DNA of 64,000 nt from Serratia bockelmannii (GCF_008011855.1 NZ_VOUX01000008.1:78264-142263); one strand, 5' to 3'. Counted from the first letter of the stretch, positions 44,555 to 55,404 are shown. Notes: a model not told the origin generated them from the sequence alone. Numbers and translations are program-made.

Positions 44555-45639
44555 TGGCCGTCCCACGAGGGTTGCAATTCACCCTGACGATTAAAGCGAT
44601 AACGTTGTTGATCCCACCCCTGACCGAACAGCGTCAGCGAGGCGCTGAAATAAGCGTCGTCACCCGGCGGATGTTCGCTGATGCGTTGCCGCTGTGTCGC
44701 CAGCGCCTCGGCCTGCGTCGCCAACATCGGCAGCATTGAGGCGGAAAAGCCGACCGGGCCGTCACCGGTGGTTTTGCCGCTGGCGGTATCGGTTTTCTCC
44801 GGCGGCACACCCTGTTTGGCGGTGAGCTGCGCCATCGGCTGGAAGCGTGCGAGCAGCGCCGCCTTATGCTCATCGTCGTCCGCCAGCATGCCGGCCCACA
44901 GATAGACCCGAATCGCGTCGTAGCTGCCGACGTTCGGCTTGACGGTATCCGGCTGCCAGCCGGTGCCGACTCGCCACACCACCCAGTCCGGTGAGAAGCC
45001 GTGCGGCGCGGTGTCCAGCCACAGCCGCTGATTGACCTGGCGCATCGCGCGCCACGGGCCGTTCAGCGCCGCAAAACGCGCCAGCAGCTGCGGCGGCAGG
45101 TAGCTGGGGTTCAGCCGCCAGCGATCTTCCGCCACAAACCCGACTTTGCCCGGCAGCAACATCAGGCCCAGGCCGGGGATGTCGGCCACTTCCTCGCGGC
45201 CGATGCGTTGCAGCAGCAGCGTTCCCAGGGTTTGATAACGCCGGCTTTTCCACAGGCGGCCGGCTTCGAGCAGGTTATAAGCGATCCACAGATCGGCATC
45301 TGACGCCGAGTTGGCGTCCAGCACCTTCCACTGCTTGTCGTCGCTCTCGCCCCACAGCCAGGCGGGCAAACGGGCGCTGAGATCGCCCGCCGCCAGGTTG
45401 TTCTCCGTCCAGGCCAACAGCCGATCGAAGGTCGGCCGGTCGTTGGCCACTAGAGCGAAGAACAGGCCGTAACTCTGTCCCTCGGAGGTGGTGATCTTGT
45501 TCGGACTGCTCGGATCGATCACCCGCCCCTGCGGGCTGATGTAGAACTGCTTGTACTGTTGCCAGCCCGGCCACTCGCAGGCCGCCGCCGCGCTGAACGC
45601 GCACAGCAGCAGCATGCCGAGCGACAGGCGTTGCAGCAT
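44536..45639 (-). CDS. bcsZ: Periplasmic endo-1,4-beta-glucanase BcsZ
   Basis: 367-residue GH8 cellulase with signal peptide [20 protein letters not shown]. The general acid lies in [13 protein letters not shown] and the catalytic Asp in [12 protein letters not shown], as in E. coli BcsZ. It trims nascent cellulose in the periplasm. The frame is open to a TTG at 45657 that overlaps the bcsB stop; the ATG at 45639 is preferred because of GGTGAG upstream and the compact signal peptide; a GTG at 45648 is also possible. Confidence 0.94.
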   Translation of the reverse strand: MLQRLSLGMLLLCAFSAAAACEWPGWQQYKQFYISPQGRVIDPSSPNKITTSEGQSYGLFFALVANDRPTFDRLLAWTENNLAAGDLSARLPAWLWGESDDKQWKVLDANSASDADLWIAYNLLEAGRLWKSRRYQTLGTLLLQRIGREEVADIPGLGLMLLPGKVGFVAEDRWRLNPSYLPPQLLARFAALNGPWRAMRQVNQRLWLDTAPHGFSPDWVVWRVGTGWQPDTVKPNVGSYDAIRVYLWAGMLADDDEHKAALLARFQPMAQLTAKQGVPPEKTDTASGKTTGDGPVGFSASMLPMLATQAEALATQRQRISEHPPGDDAYFSASLTLFGQGWDQQRYRFNRQGELQPSWDGQCTTSK

Positions 45640-45653
45640 CGCGCTCACCGCCG

Positions 45654-47960
45654 TCAATCCCGATCTTCAGGCGCCAGACGACGCCGGCTGAAGGCCTTCA
45701 GGCCGCGCCACAGCATCAGCCCCAGGATCACCACCAGCACCACCGCGATCACCGCCAGCAGTACCGGATGGGTGGAGAGGGCATACCACAGCCGCTCCCA
45801 CCACGGCAGGTGGCCGACATAGTAAATATCGCCGACGCGCAGGCTGTTAACCCCCGATTCGCGGATCACCGCCACCGAACCAAACACCGCGGCGCGCTTG
45901 CCGCTGTCCAGCAGGGCATTGTTGAGCAGCTCATAGCCGCGCGGGCTGTCCGCCAACAGCGCCACGATGCTGCGTTGGTCGTTGAACGGCGACTGTACGC
46001 CGATGATCGCCGACATTGCGCCCTCGGAGCTGACGGTGGTCTTGCTGTCCGGCTTGGTGTCCTCTGCCAGCACTTCCGCACTCGGCAGCGGCGGCTGCCG
46101 CGTCGGCTGTTTCACCCAGCTTTGGGTCGCGTCCACCAGCAGACTGATTTTCTTGTCGTCGCGCAGCTCCGGCGGAATGGTGCCGACCATCAGGATGTCG
46201 TCGTCGCGATCCTTGGCCTGCGACCAGTCGTCGCTCAGCGTGAAGGCCAGCGCCGGATAACCGGTTTGCGCGCCGATCACGCCCAGCGCGTTCAGCAGCG
46301 CGCTGACCTGCGCCGGCTGCGGTTTCTGGTTCACCAACACCAGCGTTTGCGACAGATCCGCCAGGCGGCTGAACGGGAAACCGGCGTTGGCGAAAGCGCG
46401 CAGGTCCGGCATCGCCATAAAGTGGCGGTAGCCGGAGAAATCGATGGTGGACGCACCGTCGATCACCGCGTGGTTTTGCGTGAAGGAGTAGGTTTCGCAG
46501 CGCCCTTCCGCGCCGCTGGCCAGCAGCGTGGTGTAATCGAAGTCAAAGCGCAGCTGGTTGGTGGCCCCGAGCCGCAGCGCCGGAATGCTGACGTTTTTGT
46601 CGGAATCGAGCAGCCCCTGCGTCAACGGCAAGCGCAGCAGCTGTGCGCCCTGTTCGTGTTCCGGCACCAGCGAGTAAGCCTGCACGAACTGGTTGTTCAG
46701 GCTGACGCTCAGCCGCGAACCGTCCTGAATGCGCGGCGCGGTATAACGGTATTTCAGGTGCATGTCGATGCCGGTGCTGCGGATCAGGAACAGATCCGGC
46801 GGCAGGTTCATGGTCAGCGAGATCGGGCCGGGCTCGATGCCGCTGGTTTGCAGCTGTTCGGCGTATTGCTGCAGCTCAGCGAAGGTCATCGGCCGATCGG
46901 TGCGCACCCAGTTCGGCGCGTCGTAAGGCTGGCGCGGCGCGAGCTGTTCCACCTTGTCCACCGTCACGTTCTGGCCGCGGAACAGGATGTTGCCCTGCGC
47001 GATGCCCTTCACCGCGGTGATCAAATCGTTGTCGTCACGCCCCTGAATCAACAGCAGTTTGACGTACGGATTGTCGGGGTGGCTGATCATCTCCACCGTC
47101 GGGCCGTTGACCGCCGGATAATCGCGTAGGAAATCCGGGCGCTGCGAGTTGGTGGCGAACACCACCGCGTGCTGCGTCGGCAGCGCGTTGTACAGCGTCG
47201 GGAAGGATTGCCCGCGCCACTGCGCCTTGCTGCCGAACCAGGAGGCCAGAATACCCGCCGCGCGCTGCTGGGTGAGGTCAGGCTGGCCGGCGAACACCAT
47301 CGGCAGCGTCAGCGGCCGATTGTCACGGCTGTCGAAGAACGGCTCAGGGAAGTGCGACAGCTCGTTTTTCACCGGCAGCGTCTGGAAACGCAGCTTCAGC
47401 GCGCTGGACTTGCTGACGTCGAGCCACAGCGAGGTGCTGGCCGGGTTTTCGCAGATGTTCTGATAATGGCCGACGAACACCAGCCTTACGCGGTTAAAAT
47501 CGGTGATATAGCGCGGATCGATCACCATCTGGATGCGATTGGGCTTGCCCAGTTGCTCTTTGGCGAGGGTGGTTACGCCCATCAGTTCGTCGTTCAGATA
47601 GACCTTGACGTGCGACTCCACCGGGATCAGCGCCGGTGACGGCGTAAACTCCATATCGAGCATCGCCTGCGAGACCACCTCATCGCTGCGCACGCCGAAT
47701 TCGATCTGTCCGTCCGGCCGGGTGCCGCGCAGAACAAAGGTGCCCGGCGGCGGCGCTATCTGCGCAAACGACAGCGATACGTCGCGCACCGGCGCATTCG
47801 GATCCTGCGGTGCGGTGGCCAGCGGTGGCGCGGTCGCCGTATCGGCCGCCGCGGCGATCGGCGGCTGGGCCGCCACGGTCGGCGCGGTGGCGGTTTCGGC
47901 CTGCGACAGGGTACTGATGCCTAAGGCCAGAGCAGTTAACCAGGTTATTTTTCGCGTCAT
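45654..47960 (-). CDS. bcsB: Cellulose synthase periplasmic subunit BcsB
   Basis: 768-residue periplasmic protein anchored by a C-terminal helix (about residues 725-750, [19 protein letters not shown]). The signal peptide [21 protein letters not shown] is followed by a Pro/Ala linker and two pairs of carbohydrate-binding and flavodoxin-like domains. It guides the glucan from BcsA through the periplasm. 62 bases downstream of bcsA. Confidence 0.96.
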   Translation of the reverse strand: MTRKITWLTALALGISTLSQAETATAPTVAAQPPIAAAADTATAPPLATAPQDPNAPVRDVSLSFAQIAPPPGTFVLRGTRPDGQIEFGVRSDEVVSQAMLDMEFTPSPALIPVESHVKVYLNDELMGVTTLAKEQLGKPNRIQMVIDPRYITDFNRVRLVFVGHYQNICENPASTSLWLDVSKSSALKLRFQTLPVKNELSHFPEPFFDSRDNRPLTLPMVFAGQPDLTQQRAAGILASWFGSKAQWRGQSFPTLYNALPTQHAVVFATNSQRPDFLRDYPAVNGPTVEMISHPDNPYVKLLLIQGRDDNDLITAVKGIAQGNILFRGQNVTVDKVEQLAPRQPYDAPNWVRTDRPMTFAELQQYAEQLQTSGIEPGPISLTMNLPPDLFLIRSTGIDMHLKYRYTAPRIQDGSRLSVSLNNQFVQAYSLVPEHEQGAQLLRLPLTQGLLDSDKNVSIPALRLGATNQLRFDFDYTTLLASGAEGRCETYSFTQNHAVIDGASTIDFSGYRHFMAMPDLRAFANAGFPFSRLADLSQTLVLVNQKPQPAQVSALLNALGVIGAQTGYPALAFTLSDDWSQAKDRDDDILMVGTIPPELRDDKKISLLVDATQSWVKQPTRQPPLPSAEVLAEDTKPDSKTTVSSEGAMSAIIGVQSPFNDQRSIVALLADSPRGYELLNNALLDSGKRAAVFGSVAVIRESGVNSLRVGDIYYVGHLPWWERLWYALSTHPVLLAVIAVVLVVILGLMLWRGLKAFSRRRLAPEDRD

Positions 47961-48022
47961 CGTATCATCATCAATGTTGGAGCCTGTTCACCGGGCGAGT
48001 GAGCGGGCGGTTGAACTCGCAG

Positions 48023-50626
48023 CTAACCCACTGTTTCTTGTTGACCCAAGGTCGGATCCCTGCCGACGCCGCGCGGAATAAACGACACGACCCAGGCGGT
48101 CAGCGACGTGACCCCGACCAGCAAACCGCGCACCAGCGGCGGCGCGTAGTCCGCCATGCGCACATAGCCCCGGAAGCCCAGCGCCAGCACGTCGCGCAGG
48201 CTTTCGATCGGCCGGTCTTCAGGGAACCCGTCCTGCCACAGCGCCCAGGTATCGGCGCGGGCGAAGGTGCACTGAATGAAATCGATGTGTTCACGGGTAG
48301 AGAGACTGACCAGACGCACCCCCACCTTGTTGCCGAAGGCGCGCGTCACCACGCAGGGGAAGCTGTACTCCTGCTGGCCACGCTTGAGCAGCAGCGAGGC
48401 TTTGTCGCCGTCTTTCAACGCGTTTTCCACTCGCATCTCAATGCCCACGCCGCCGTCGGAGTAATCGCGCAGCGTGCAGGGGTAGAGGTGGCCGTCGGCA
48501 CGCGCGATCGCCGCCGGCATGGCGATCTCCACGCGGTGCGCCTGACGCACCTGCTTGGCCTCTACCGCCACCGCCACCGCGCCGCCGAGAATGGTCATGT
48601 TGTACAGCACCCACACCAGGCTGATGATCACCGTCATCACCTCGTCCGTCGGGCCATAGGCCAGCCGCCAGGCGCCGAACGCCAGCCCGGCCAGGTTAAG
48701 GATCACCAGGAACATATAAGGTCGGGTGATCACCCAGTCTACGTGCTCCTCCTCCACCAGCCCGCCCTTGGCAGTGACGTTGAATTTGCCCTTGTGCGGA
48801 TTGAACAGCGCCACCGTGGTCGGCCGCGCGATATACCAGGCCAGCACCGTTTCATAGATTTCGCTCCAGAACGAATGGCGGTATTTCCCCTGGATACGCG
48901 AGTTGGTCAGGCTGGCGTGGATCATGTGTGGCAGCACATAAAGCGCGATCGCCAGCGCCGGCGCGAAGATGATGTAGGCATGCAGCAGCAAAAACGCCAG
49001 CGGTGCGGTGAGGAAGATCAGCCGCGGAATGCCCGACAGGAAGTGCAGCATGGCGTTGGCGTAGCACAGGCGCTGCGCCAGTTTCAGCCCCTTGCCCAGC
49101 AGCGGGTTGTCGAGCCGGAAGATCTGCACCATGCCGCGCGCCCAGCGAATGCGCTGGCCGATGTGCGCCGACAGGCTTTCGGTCGCCAGCCCGGCAGCCT
49201 GCGGAATGCGGATATAAGCCGAGGTATGCCCGCGCCGGTGCAAACGCAGCGAGGTGTGGGCGTCTTCGGTGACGGTTTCCACCGCGATGCCGCCGATCTC
49301 GTCCAGCGCGCTGCGGCGCAAGATGGCACAAGAGCCGCAGAAGAAGGTGGCGTCCCACATGTCGTTGCCGTCCTGCACCAGCCCGTAGAACAAGGTGCCC
49401 TCGTTGGGCGTCTGGCGGAAACGCCCCAGGTTGCGCTCGAACGGATCCGGCGAGAAGAAGTGGTGCGGGGTCTGCAGCATCGCCAGCTTTTTGTCTTTGA
49501 AGAACCAGCCCATGGTCAGCTGCAGGAAAGAGCGCGTCGGCACGTGGTCGCAGTCGAAAATCGCCACGAACTCGCCGGTGGCCTGCTTCAACGCGTTGTT
49601 GATGTTGCCGGCCTTGGCATGTTCGTGGGTCGGCCTGGCGATGTATTTCACCCCCACTTCGGCGGCGAACGCACGGAATTCGGGGCGATTACCGTCATCA
49701 AGGATATAGATATTCACCTTTTCCTTCGGCCAGTCGATGCCCAGCGCCGCATAGACGGTCGGCTTCACCACCCCGAGGTCCTCATTGTAAGTCGGCACCA
49801 TCAAATCGATGGTTGGCCAGGTCGCGCTGTCAGCGGGCAACGGCACCGGCTGGCGATTAAGCGGCCAGATAGTCTGGAAATAGCCCAGCACCAGCACCAC
49901 CCAGGCGTAGGTTTCCGCCACCAACAGCAACAGGCCGCACACCAGGCTAAGTGGATCGTCCCAGTTCAGCGTGGCGGTATAGCGCCACCACAGGTAACGG
50001 CAGGAGACGGTCAGCGACAGCACGATCAGCATCAGCGCAGGCAAGCGCCCCGGCACCCGGCGCACCACCATCGCGATCCCCCACAGCAGCACGACGAACA
50101 CGAATTGCGCTGACAGATCGAACGGTTGCGAGATGCACAGCATGGCGAGGATCGCCGCCAGCACGCCGACCAGAATAAACAGCGCGCGTCGCATGCCGCG
50201 GTTCATGCGGCCGAGGCGCTCTACCGAACGCTGTTCCACGCCGGCGTTTTTCAGCCGCTGCGGCAGGCCCTGCAGCCAATCGGCGTAGCGCTGCTGCAGC
50301 CGACGCCACCCAGCGAAATAGTCACGCTGCACTGGCGCGCGGCCGCTGCGGAACAGCAGTAGCCACAGGCCCTGCAGCAGATAGCGCAGCGCATCCGCCG
50401 GGCGTGGGCGTTCGGCGGACAGATGCGGGAACCAGTAAGCGCGGCCGGTACGCACACGCTGCCAGGCCGGTGATTCAAAGCGCAGCAGCATCCACCCCAG
50501 CGCCACCAGCAACGTGGCAAAAAACGCGGTCAGCGCCGACGCGCCGTTGCGGCGATAGCCGCGGTAGCGCGCCTGCACCGCCTGACGCACCGGCGGCACC
50601 AGCAGCAGGCTCAGCACCCGGCTCAT
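48023..50626 (-). CDS. bcsA: Cellulose synthase catalytic subunit BcsA (UDP-forming)
   Basis: 867-residue polytopic GT2 synthase. Catalytic residues: Asp310-Asp311 in LDDGNR, DCD at 358-360, TED at 453-455 (catalytic base) and QRIRW at 491-495. The C-terminal PilZ domain binds c-di-GMP through RQAHR (Arg694, Arg698) and DYSDGGVG, which opens the gating loop. The start at 50626 (MSRVLSLLLVPPV) overlaps the bcsQ stop as ATGA; an upstream extension inside bcsQ is unsupported. Confidence 0.97.
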   Translation of the reverse strand: MSRVLSLLLVPPVRQAVQARYRGYRRNGASALTAFFATLLVALGWMLLRFESPAWQRVRTGRAYWFPHLSAERPRPADALRYLLQGLWLLLFRSGRAPVQRDYFAGWRRLQQRYADWLQGLPQRLKNAGVEQRSVERLGRMNRGMRRALFILVGVLAAILAMLCISQPFDLSAQFVFVVLLWGIAMVVRRVPGRLPALMLIVLSLTVSCRYLWWRYTATLNWDDPLSLVCGLLLLVAETYAWVVLVLGYFQTIWPLNRQPVPLPADSATWPTIDLMVPTYNEDLGVVKPTVYAALGIDWPKEKVNIYILDDGNRPEFRAFAAEVGVKYIARPTHEHAKAGNINNALKQATGEFVAIFDCDHVPTRSFLQLTMGWFFKDKKLAMLQTPHHFFSPDPFERNLGRFRQTPNEGTLFYGLVQDGNDMWDATFFCGSCAILRRSALDEIGGIAVETVTEDAHTSLRLHRRGHTSAYIRIPQAAGLATESLSAHIGQRIRWARGMVQIFRLDNPLLGKGLKLAQRLCYANAMLHFLSGIPRLIFLTAPLAFLLLHAYIIFAPALAIALYVLPHMIHASLTNSRIQGKYRHSFWSEIYETVLAWYIARPTTVALFNPHKGKFNVTAKGGLVEEEHVDWVITRPYMFLVILNLAGLAFGAWRLAYGPTDEVMTVIISLVWVLYNMTILGGAVAVAVEAKQVRQAHRVEIAMPAAIARADGHLYPCTLRDYSDGGVGIEMRVENALKDGDKASLLLKRGQQEYSFPCVVTRAFGNKVGVRLVSLSTREHIDFIQCTFARADTWALWQDGFPEDRPIESLRDVLALGFRGYVRMADYAPPLVRGLLVGVTSLTAWVVSFIPRGVGRDPTLGQQETVG

Positions 50627-51363
50627 GGCGCAACACCCCGTTTGAGGTTGATCAGGCACCAGTTGGCCAGCGTCAGCACTTCATCCGCCGCCAGACTCTC
50701 GGGGCGGTACTCGCCCAGCGGCTGTTTGACCGCCAGCGCTTCCGCCAGCGCTTCATCGCGGTGGATCACCACCGGCAACAGACCGCTCAGGGTTTGCAGC
50801 CACAGCTGATGCAAATCCTGCTGCAGCTGGCTGGCGGAGGAGTAGTGATTGACCAGGAACCGGCAGTCGTTCGGCAGCGTCTGCTGATGGAGCCGTACCT
50901 GACAGTTGGCGTCGGGGTTCAACAGCATGAACACGCTGTCGGCTAGCTGCAGCGCTTGCTGCGCCAGAGCGCCGTCCCCGATCGGAACATCCAATAGGAT
51001 CCAGCGCTGCGGATCGCCGGCGCTCAGTTGGCGCAGGTTGTCGCGCCAGCGTTCGGGCAGCTGCTGACACTGACGCTGCACTTCCAGCCGTTCCGCCGCA
51101 TTCAGGCGGCCAAACGGCAGAAAATCGAGGTTTTCACAATAACGCAGCGCGCCTTCCTGCCAACCGCCGCCGTCCTGCTCCGCGCGGGCCCAGCCGCGTG
51201 CCAGTTCGAACGGCGTGTTGAAATGCAAGCGCAGCAGATTATCCGGCGTGAAATCGATCGCCAACACCGACTCACCCAGCTGCTGCAACGCCCAGGCGAG
51301 CGCCGCCGTGACCGACGTCGTCCCCATCCCACCCCGCAGCCCTTGCAGCGCGATCACCGGCAT
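50623..51363 (-). CDS. bcsQ: Cellulose biosynthesis protein BcsQ (MinD/ParA-like)
   Basis: 246-residue SIMIBI-class ATPase homologue needed for polar localisation of the cellulose machinery. The deviant Walker A region reads LRGGMGTTSVTAALA, so the usual GK[TS] lysine is replaced, as I recall is also true of E. coli BcsQ. LAIDFTPDNLLRLHFN follows. It overlaps bcsA by 4 bases and lies 3 bases after bcsR. Confidence 0.93.
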   Translation of the reverse strand: MPVIALQGLRGGMGTTSVTAALAWALQQLGESVLAIDFTPDNLLRLHFNTPFELARGWARAEQDGGGWQEGALRYCENLDFLPFGRLNAAERLEVQRQCQQLPERWRDNLRQLSAGDPQRWILLDVPIGDGALAQQALQLADSVFMLLNPDANCQVRLHQQTLPNDCRFLVNHYSSASQLQQDLHQLWLQTLSGLLPVVIHRDEALAEALAVKQPLGEYRPESLAADEVLTLANWCLINLKRGVAP

Positions 51364-51366
51364 AGA

Positions 51367-51558
51367 TCAATGGCTCCCCACAGTCTGCGCCAATTCGGCC
51401 AACAGTGACCAGCGCGTCATCATGTGCGTTAGCCGCTCCTGCCGCGAAATATCGACATAGCTTAATTTCGGCAATGAAAAAGCCTGGCTGAGCGCCTGCA
51501 GGTCATCCTGGCTCTCCCCAGGCGCCGCTGCACGAAAATGGGTAGGTGCGTTATTCAT
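51367..51558 (-). CDS. bcsR: Cellulose biosynthesis protein BcsR
   Basis: 63-residue protein that forms a complex with BcsQ and regulates the synthase. The conserved block SQAFSLPKLSYVDISRQ followed by RWSLLAELA is visible. First gene of bcsRQABZC, divergent from bcsE. Confidence 0.9.
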   Translation of the reverse strand: MNNAPTHFRAAAPGESQDDLQALSQAFSLPKLSYVDISRQERLTHMMTRWSLLAELAQTVGSH

Positions 51559-51747
51559 TCTTCCGCCTTGGCGAAAATAGGCTATGTTAATTAACTATAG
51601 CAACGATACAAAAAGAGACAGGCAATAAGATGATTCTCAACAAATATTGCCGAATAGCGTCGGATATTTGTTATTGCCAGAGTAAAAATGGCTATCTTTA
51701 AATATAAACGCCTTTAGTCGGCTTTCAACGAAAGTAGAACACATCCT

Positions 51748-53316
51748 ATGGCGCACTCTTTTTCTCTAGGCATTCGGCAGATTTGGGAAGAGCTCTCGGT
51801 GATGCAGGCTCCGGGGCTCTATTGGATCAATATCGACAGGCAAAGCGACGCCGCGTTGCTGTGTCGCCAGGTGATCGCCGCCCAGCCGGCCACCCACAAA
51901 GTCGCCCTGATCTGCAGCGGCGACAAACCCGAAAGCCTGCTGGCCGAGCTGGCTTCGCCCGCTTTGCAAAAGCTGCCGCTGTATCAATTACCGGAGAAAA
52001 AAGCCGCGCTGACGCAGCTGAGCGACGATCTGATGCGCGCCCTGCGGCCGCAGAATCGCTTGCTTATCCTGCTGGCCCACGCCAGCCTGTGGCAAACCTT
52101 CACCACCGAAGAGCTGCGCGAGTGGACACGTACCCTCGCCGCCTGGCTGCGGCGGCAGGGCTGCACGCTGTTGATCCTCAGCCACGGCGGCGGCATCAAT
52201 AAGCTTAAAGGGCAGCTCAGCGCACAGCATCGTATCCTGAACGGCCTATCCAGCCTGCAATGGCAGCAGGACAGCGCGCAATATCTGGTGAACTGGTGGA
52301 GCACCGAAAACGGCATCAACGCCAATCAACTGCTGACGTTGTACGCCGCGCAAGGCGGCTGGCAGGGCGAGGATGAAAATAGTCAACCCTCCCCCACCGC
52401 CTTGCGCAGCGACGAAGGTCAGTATCTGGCCGAACGCAGCATTCTGGAGGGCGCGCCACCGCTGTCCGCCAACTGGCAGCTGTTGGAGAGCAACGACGAA
52501 CTGGCGCAGCACGGCATGCTGAGACTCTCGGCAACGTTGATTTTCGCGTTGTATCAAAGCGACCAAATCGATCACCTGGCGCACCAGATCCACACCCTGC
52601 GACGCAGCCGCGGCAGCGGCCTGAAAATCGCGGTGCGCGAGATGAGCGCCAGCCTGCGCTACAGTGACGAACGGCTGCTGCTGGCCTGCGGCGCCAATCT
52701 GATCGTGCCGCACGTCGCGCCGCTGTCGCGTTTTCTCACCATGCTCGAGGGCATCCAGGGGCAGCGTTTCTCACGCCATGTGCCCGCCGACATCGATGCG
52801 TTGCTGGCCGGTTTGCGCCCGCTGCAGCTCAAAGGCTATATGCGGCCGGAAGCGTTCAGCCAGGCGGTGCTTTCGCTGATGGGTAACACGCTGCTGCCTG
52901 AGGATGGCAAAGGCGTAATGGTGGCGCTGCGCCCGGCCATCGGTCTGCGCGCGGAACAGGCGATGACCCTGTGCCACCTGCGGCGGTTCGGCGACGTGAT
53001 GACCGTGGTGCAGGGGCGGCTGGTGCTGTTCCTGTCCACCTGCCGCATCAACGATCTGGATACCGCGCTGAAGTTCATCTTCCGGCTGCCGGTGGATGAA
53101 GCCTTCAGCAACCGGGTGGTGTGGCACCAGGACGTCGATATCGTTTCGGAAATCAAACGCATGGCCCAGGGGCACTGGCAGATTTCGGCTACCGGTACCG
53201 CCGGCGCCGCGCCGCGCCCCAGCGTGGCGGTGGCCGAGGAACCTGTGGAACGGCGGCAGCCGGTCGCCTTCACGCTGTCGCTTGACCCGCAGGAGGAACC
53301 GCATGCTGAACCTTAA
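51748..53316 (+). CDS. bcsE: Cellulose biosynthesis c-di-GMP-binding protein BcsE
   Basis: 522-residue protein with degenerate N-terminal receiver/NTPase-like domains and a C-terminal GIL (GGDEF I-site-like) domain. The c-di-GMP-binding RxGD motif is RFGD at residues 413-416 in CHLRRFGDVMTVVQGRL. It acts as a second c-di-GMP sensor that boosts cellulose output. First gene of bcsEFG; overlaps bcsF by 14 bases. Confidence 0.94.
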   Translation: MAHSFSLGIRQIWEELSVMQAPGLYWINIDRQSDAALLCRQVIAAQPATHKVALICSGDKPESLLAELASPALQKLPLYQLPEKKAALTQLSDDLMRALRPQNRLLILLAHASLWQTFTTEELREWTRTLAAWLRRQGCTLLILSHGGGINKLKGQLSAQHRILNGLSSLQWQQDSAQYLVNWWSTENGINANQLLTLYAAQGGWQGEDENSQPSPTALRSDEGQYLAERSILEGAPPLSANWQLLESNDELAQHGMLRLSATLIFALYQSDQIDHLAHQIHTLRRSRGSGLKIAVREMSASLRYSDERLLLACGANLIVPHVAPLSRFLTMLEGIQGQRFSRHVPADIDALLAGLRPLQLKGYMRPEAFSQAVLSLMGNTLLPEDGKGVMVALRPAIGLRAEQAMTLCHLRRFGDVMTVVQGRLVLFLSTCRINDLDTALKFIFRLPVDEAFSNRVVWHQDVDIVSEIKRMAQGHWQISATGTAGAAPRPSVAVAEEPVERRQPVAFTLSLDPQEEPHAEP

Positions 53317-53506
53317 CGATATCGTGCAACTGATCCTGCTGTGCGCGCTGATCTTCATTCCGCTGGGTTACGCCTTTCACCGGCGTTTTCCGCATTTGCG
53401 TCAATACTGGCAAAACCTGTTGTTATCGCCGCGCTATTTGAAATCCGCCGGTTTGTGGGTGCGCACTGGCTCCTCATCTCAGATTAAACGTAAGAAGCAG
53501 CCATGA
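53303..53506 (+). CDS. bcsF: Cellulose biosynthesis membrane protein BcsF
   Basis: 67-residue protein, MLNLNDIVQLILLCALIFIP, with one membrane helix (about residues 8-25) and a basic cytoplasmic tail. It recruits BcsE/BcsG to the synthase complex. The ATG at 53303 has AGGAGG 7 bases upstream. It overlaps bcsE by 14 bases and bcsG by 4; longer in-frame readings lie inside bcsE. Confidence 0.9.
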   Translation: MLNLNDIVQLILLCALIFIPLGYAFHRRFPHLRQYWQNLLLSPRYLKSAGLWVRTGSSSQIKRKKQP

Positions 53507-55158
53507 ATCGAAACTCGAATACGCAATCCGATAACGCTCTGTGGCGCTACTGGCGTGGGCTGGGTGGCTGGAACCTTTATTTTCTGGCTAAATTCGCCCT
53601 GCTGTGGTTCGGCTACCTGAATTTCCACGCGCTGCCGAACCTGGTGTTCATGGCGTTTCTGCTGATGCCGATCCCTTCGCAACGCCTGCATCGCTGGCGC
53701 CACTACCTCGCCATCCCGATCGGCATCGCCTTGTTCTACCACGACACCTGGCTGCCGGGCATCAACAGCATTCTCAGCCAGGGGTCGCAGCTGGCCGGCT
53801 TCAGCGCCCAGTATCTGCTGGAACTGGTCAACCGCTTTATCAACTGGCAGATGATCGGCGCGGCCTTCGTACTGTTTATCGCCTACCTGTTCGTCGCGCA
53901 ATGGGTGCGCGTCACCGTATTCACCGTGGCGGCGCTGGTGTGGCTCAATATCGTCAACATTGCCGGGCCGGCGGTCTCACTGCTGCCCGCGACCTCCACA
54001 GCCTCGGCCGGCAGCGCCAATACGCCGGCCACGGCCGCGCCGGTGGCGGGGAACGCTGCGCCGGCGGACAGCCTGCCGCCGACCAGCGCCAACCTGACGG
54101 CCTACCTGAACCAGTTCTACGACCGGGAAAAAGGCCGCGCCACCGCGTTCCCGACCACCTTGCCCGCCGACGCCCAGCCGTTCGATCTGCTGGTGATCAA
54201 CATCTGTTCGCTGGCCTGGGCCGATATGGCCGCGGTCAACCTACAGAATCATCCGCTGTGGTCGAAGATGGATATCATGTTCGACAGCTTCAATTCGGCC
54301 ACCGCCTACAGCGGCCCGGCCTCGATACGGTTGCTGCGCGCCAGCTGCGGCCAGCTTTCGCATCATGATTTGTACCAGCCGGTGAACCAGCAGTGTTACC
54401 TGTTCGACAACCTGACAAAACTCGGCTTCAAGGAACAGCTGATGCTCGATCACTCCGGGGTATTCGGCAACTACCTGAAAGAGCTGCGTGAACAGGGCGA
54501 CATGCAGGCGCCGTTAATGTCGCAGGCCGGCATCGGCAACGAGCTGACGTCGTTCGACGGAGAGCCGATTTATAACGATCTCGAATTGCTGACCCGCTGG
54601 CTGGATCAGCAGCAAAAAGGCGGCGACGGCCGCACCGCTACCTTCTTCAACGTCATCCCGCTGCACGACGGCAACCGCTTCGTCGGCGCCAACAAGAGCG
54701 CCGACTATCAGCCACGCGCGCAGAAGCTGTTCGATCAGCTGAACACCTTCCTCGATCAGCTGGAAAAATCCGGCCGCAAAGTGGTGGTGGTGATCGTGCC
54801 GGAACACGGGGCGGCGTTAGTGGGTGACAAGATGCAGATGTCCGGCCTGCGCGATATCCCCAGCCCGAACATCACCCATACGCCGGTCGGCATCAAACTG
54901 GTGGGCATGAAGGCGCCGCATCAGGGCAGTCCGCTGCAGATCAAAACGCCGAGCAGCTATCTGGCGCTGTCTGAACTGGTGTCGCGCCTGGTGGACGGCA
55001 AGGTCTTCAGCGAATCCAGCGTCGATTGGCAGACACTGACGCAGGGGCTGCCGCAGACCCCGGTCATCTCCGAAAACGACAACGCTATCGTGATGCAATA
55101 TCAGGGCAAGCCTTACATTCGCCTGAACGGCGGCGACTGGGTGCCTTATCCGCAATAA
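53503..55158 (+). CDS. bcsG: Cellulose phosphoethanolamine transferase BcsG
   Basis: 551-residue inner-membrane alkaline-phosphatase-fold enzyme that decorates cellulose with phosphoethanolamine. Four or five N-terminal helices (to about residue 155), a Ser/Ala/Pro linker, then the periplasmic catalytic domain. Nucleophile Ser270 in SATAYSGP and zinc ligands Cys235 (NICSL) and Glu434-His435 (PEHG) match E. coli Ser278, Cys243 and Glu442-His443. Overlaps bcsF as ATGA. Confidence 0.95.
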   Translation: MNRNSNTQSDNALWRYWRGLGGWNLYFLAKFALLWFGYLNFHALPNLVFMAFLLMPIPSQRLHRWRHYLAIPIGIALFYHDTWLPGINSILSQGSQLAGFSAQYLLELVNRFINWQMIGAAFVLFIAYLFVAQWVRVTVFTVAALVWLNIVNIAGPAVSLLPATSTASAGSANTPATAAPVAGNAAPADSLPPTSANLTAYLNQFYDREKGRATAFPTTLPADAQPFDLLVINICSLAWADMAAVNLQNHPLWSKMDIMFDSFNSATAYSGPASIRLLRASCGQLSHHDLYQPVNQQCYLFDNLTKLGFKEQLMLDHSGVFGNYLKELREQGDMQAPLMSQAGIGNELTSFDGEPIYNDLELLTRWLDQQQKGGDGRTATFFNVIPLHDGNRFVGANKSADYQPRAQKLFDQLNTFLDQLEKSGRKVVVVIVPEHGAALVGDKMQMSGLRDIPSPNITHTPVGIKLVGMKAPHQGSPLQIKTPSSYLALSELVSRLVDGKVFSESSVDWQTLTQGLPQTPVISENDNAIVMQYQGKPYIRLNGGDWVPYPQ

Positions 55159-55177
55159 GCGCGATCTCATCAACCTA

Positions 55178-55202
55178 AAGCACGCCGCCGGCGTGCTTTT
55201 TT
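55178..55202 (+). terminator. Rho-independent terminator of bcsEFG
   Basis: 9-bp stem AAGCACGCC / GGCGTGCTT with a 3-base loop and T-run, 20 bases after the bcsG stop. Confidence 0.92.
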
Positions 55203-55404
55203 ATTAGGGTTTTATAATAGAAATGGCGAAACAGCTCGACCGACAGAATGTTATTAACAACAAACCGTTGAATTCTATTATTCGATTATTATTTTCATGC
55301 GAAGATTCTTAAAAAAATAACGATTTGTCAGAATGACGTTAAGGGAATAATTTAAAAAATGGGTTGTCGCGATCGTTTACTGACTAACCCTTTGATTGAG
55401 TAAT

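Noticed and set aside
47999..50113. 704-codon plus-strand frame opposite bcsA
   Set aside because: Shadow frame in GC-rich DNA: His/Gln/Arg-rich, no domain, antisense to a clear bcsA.
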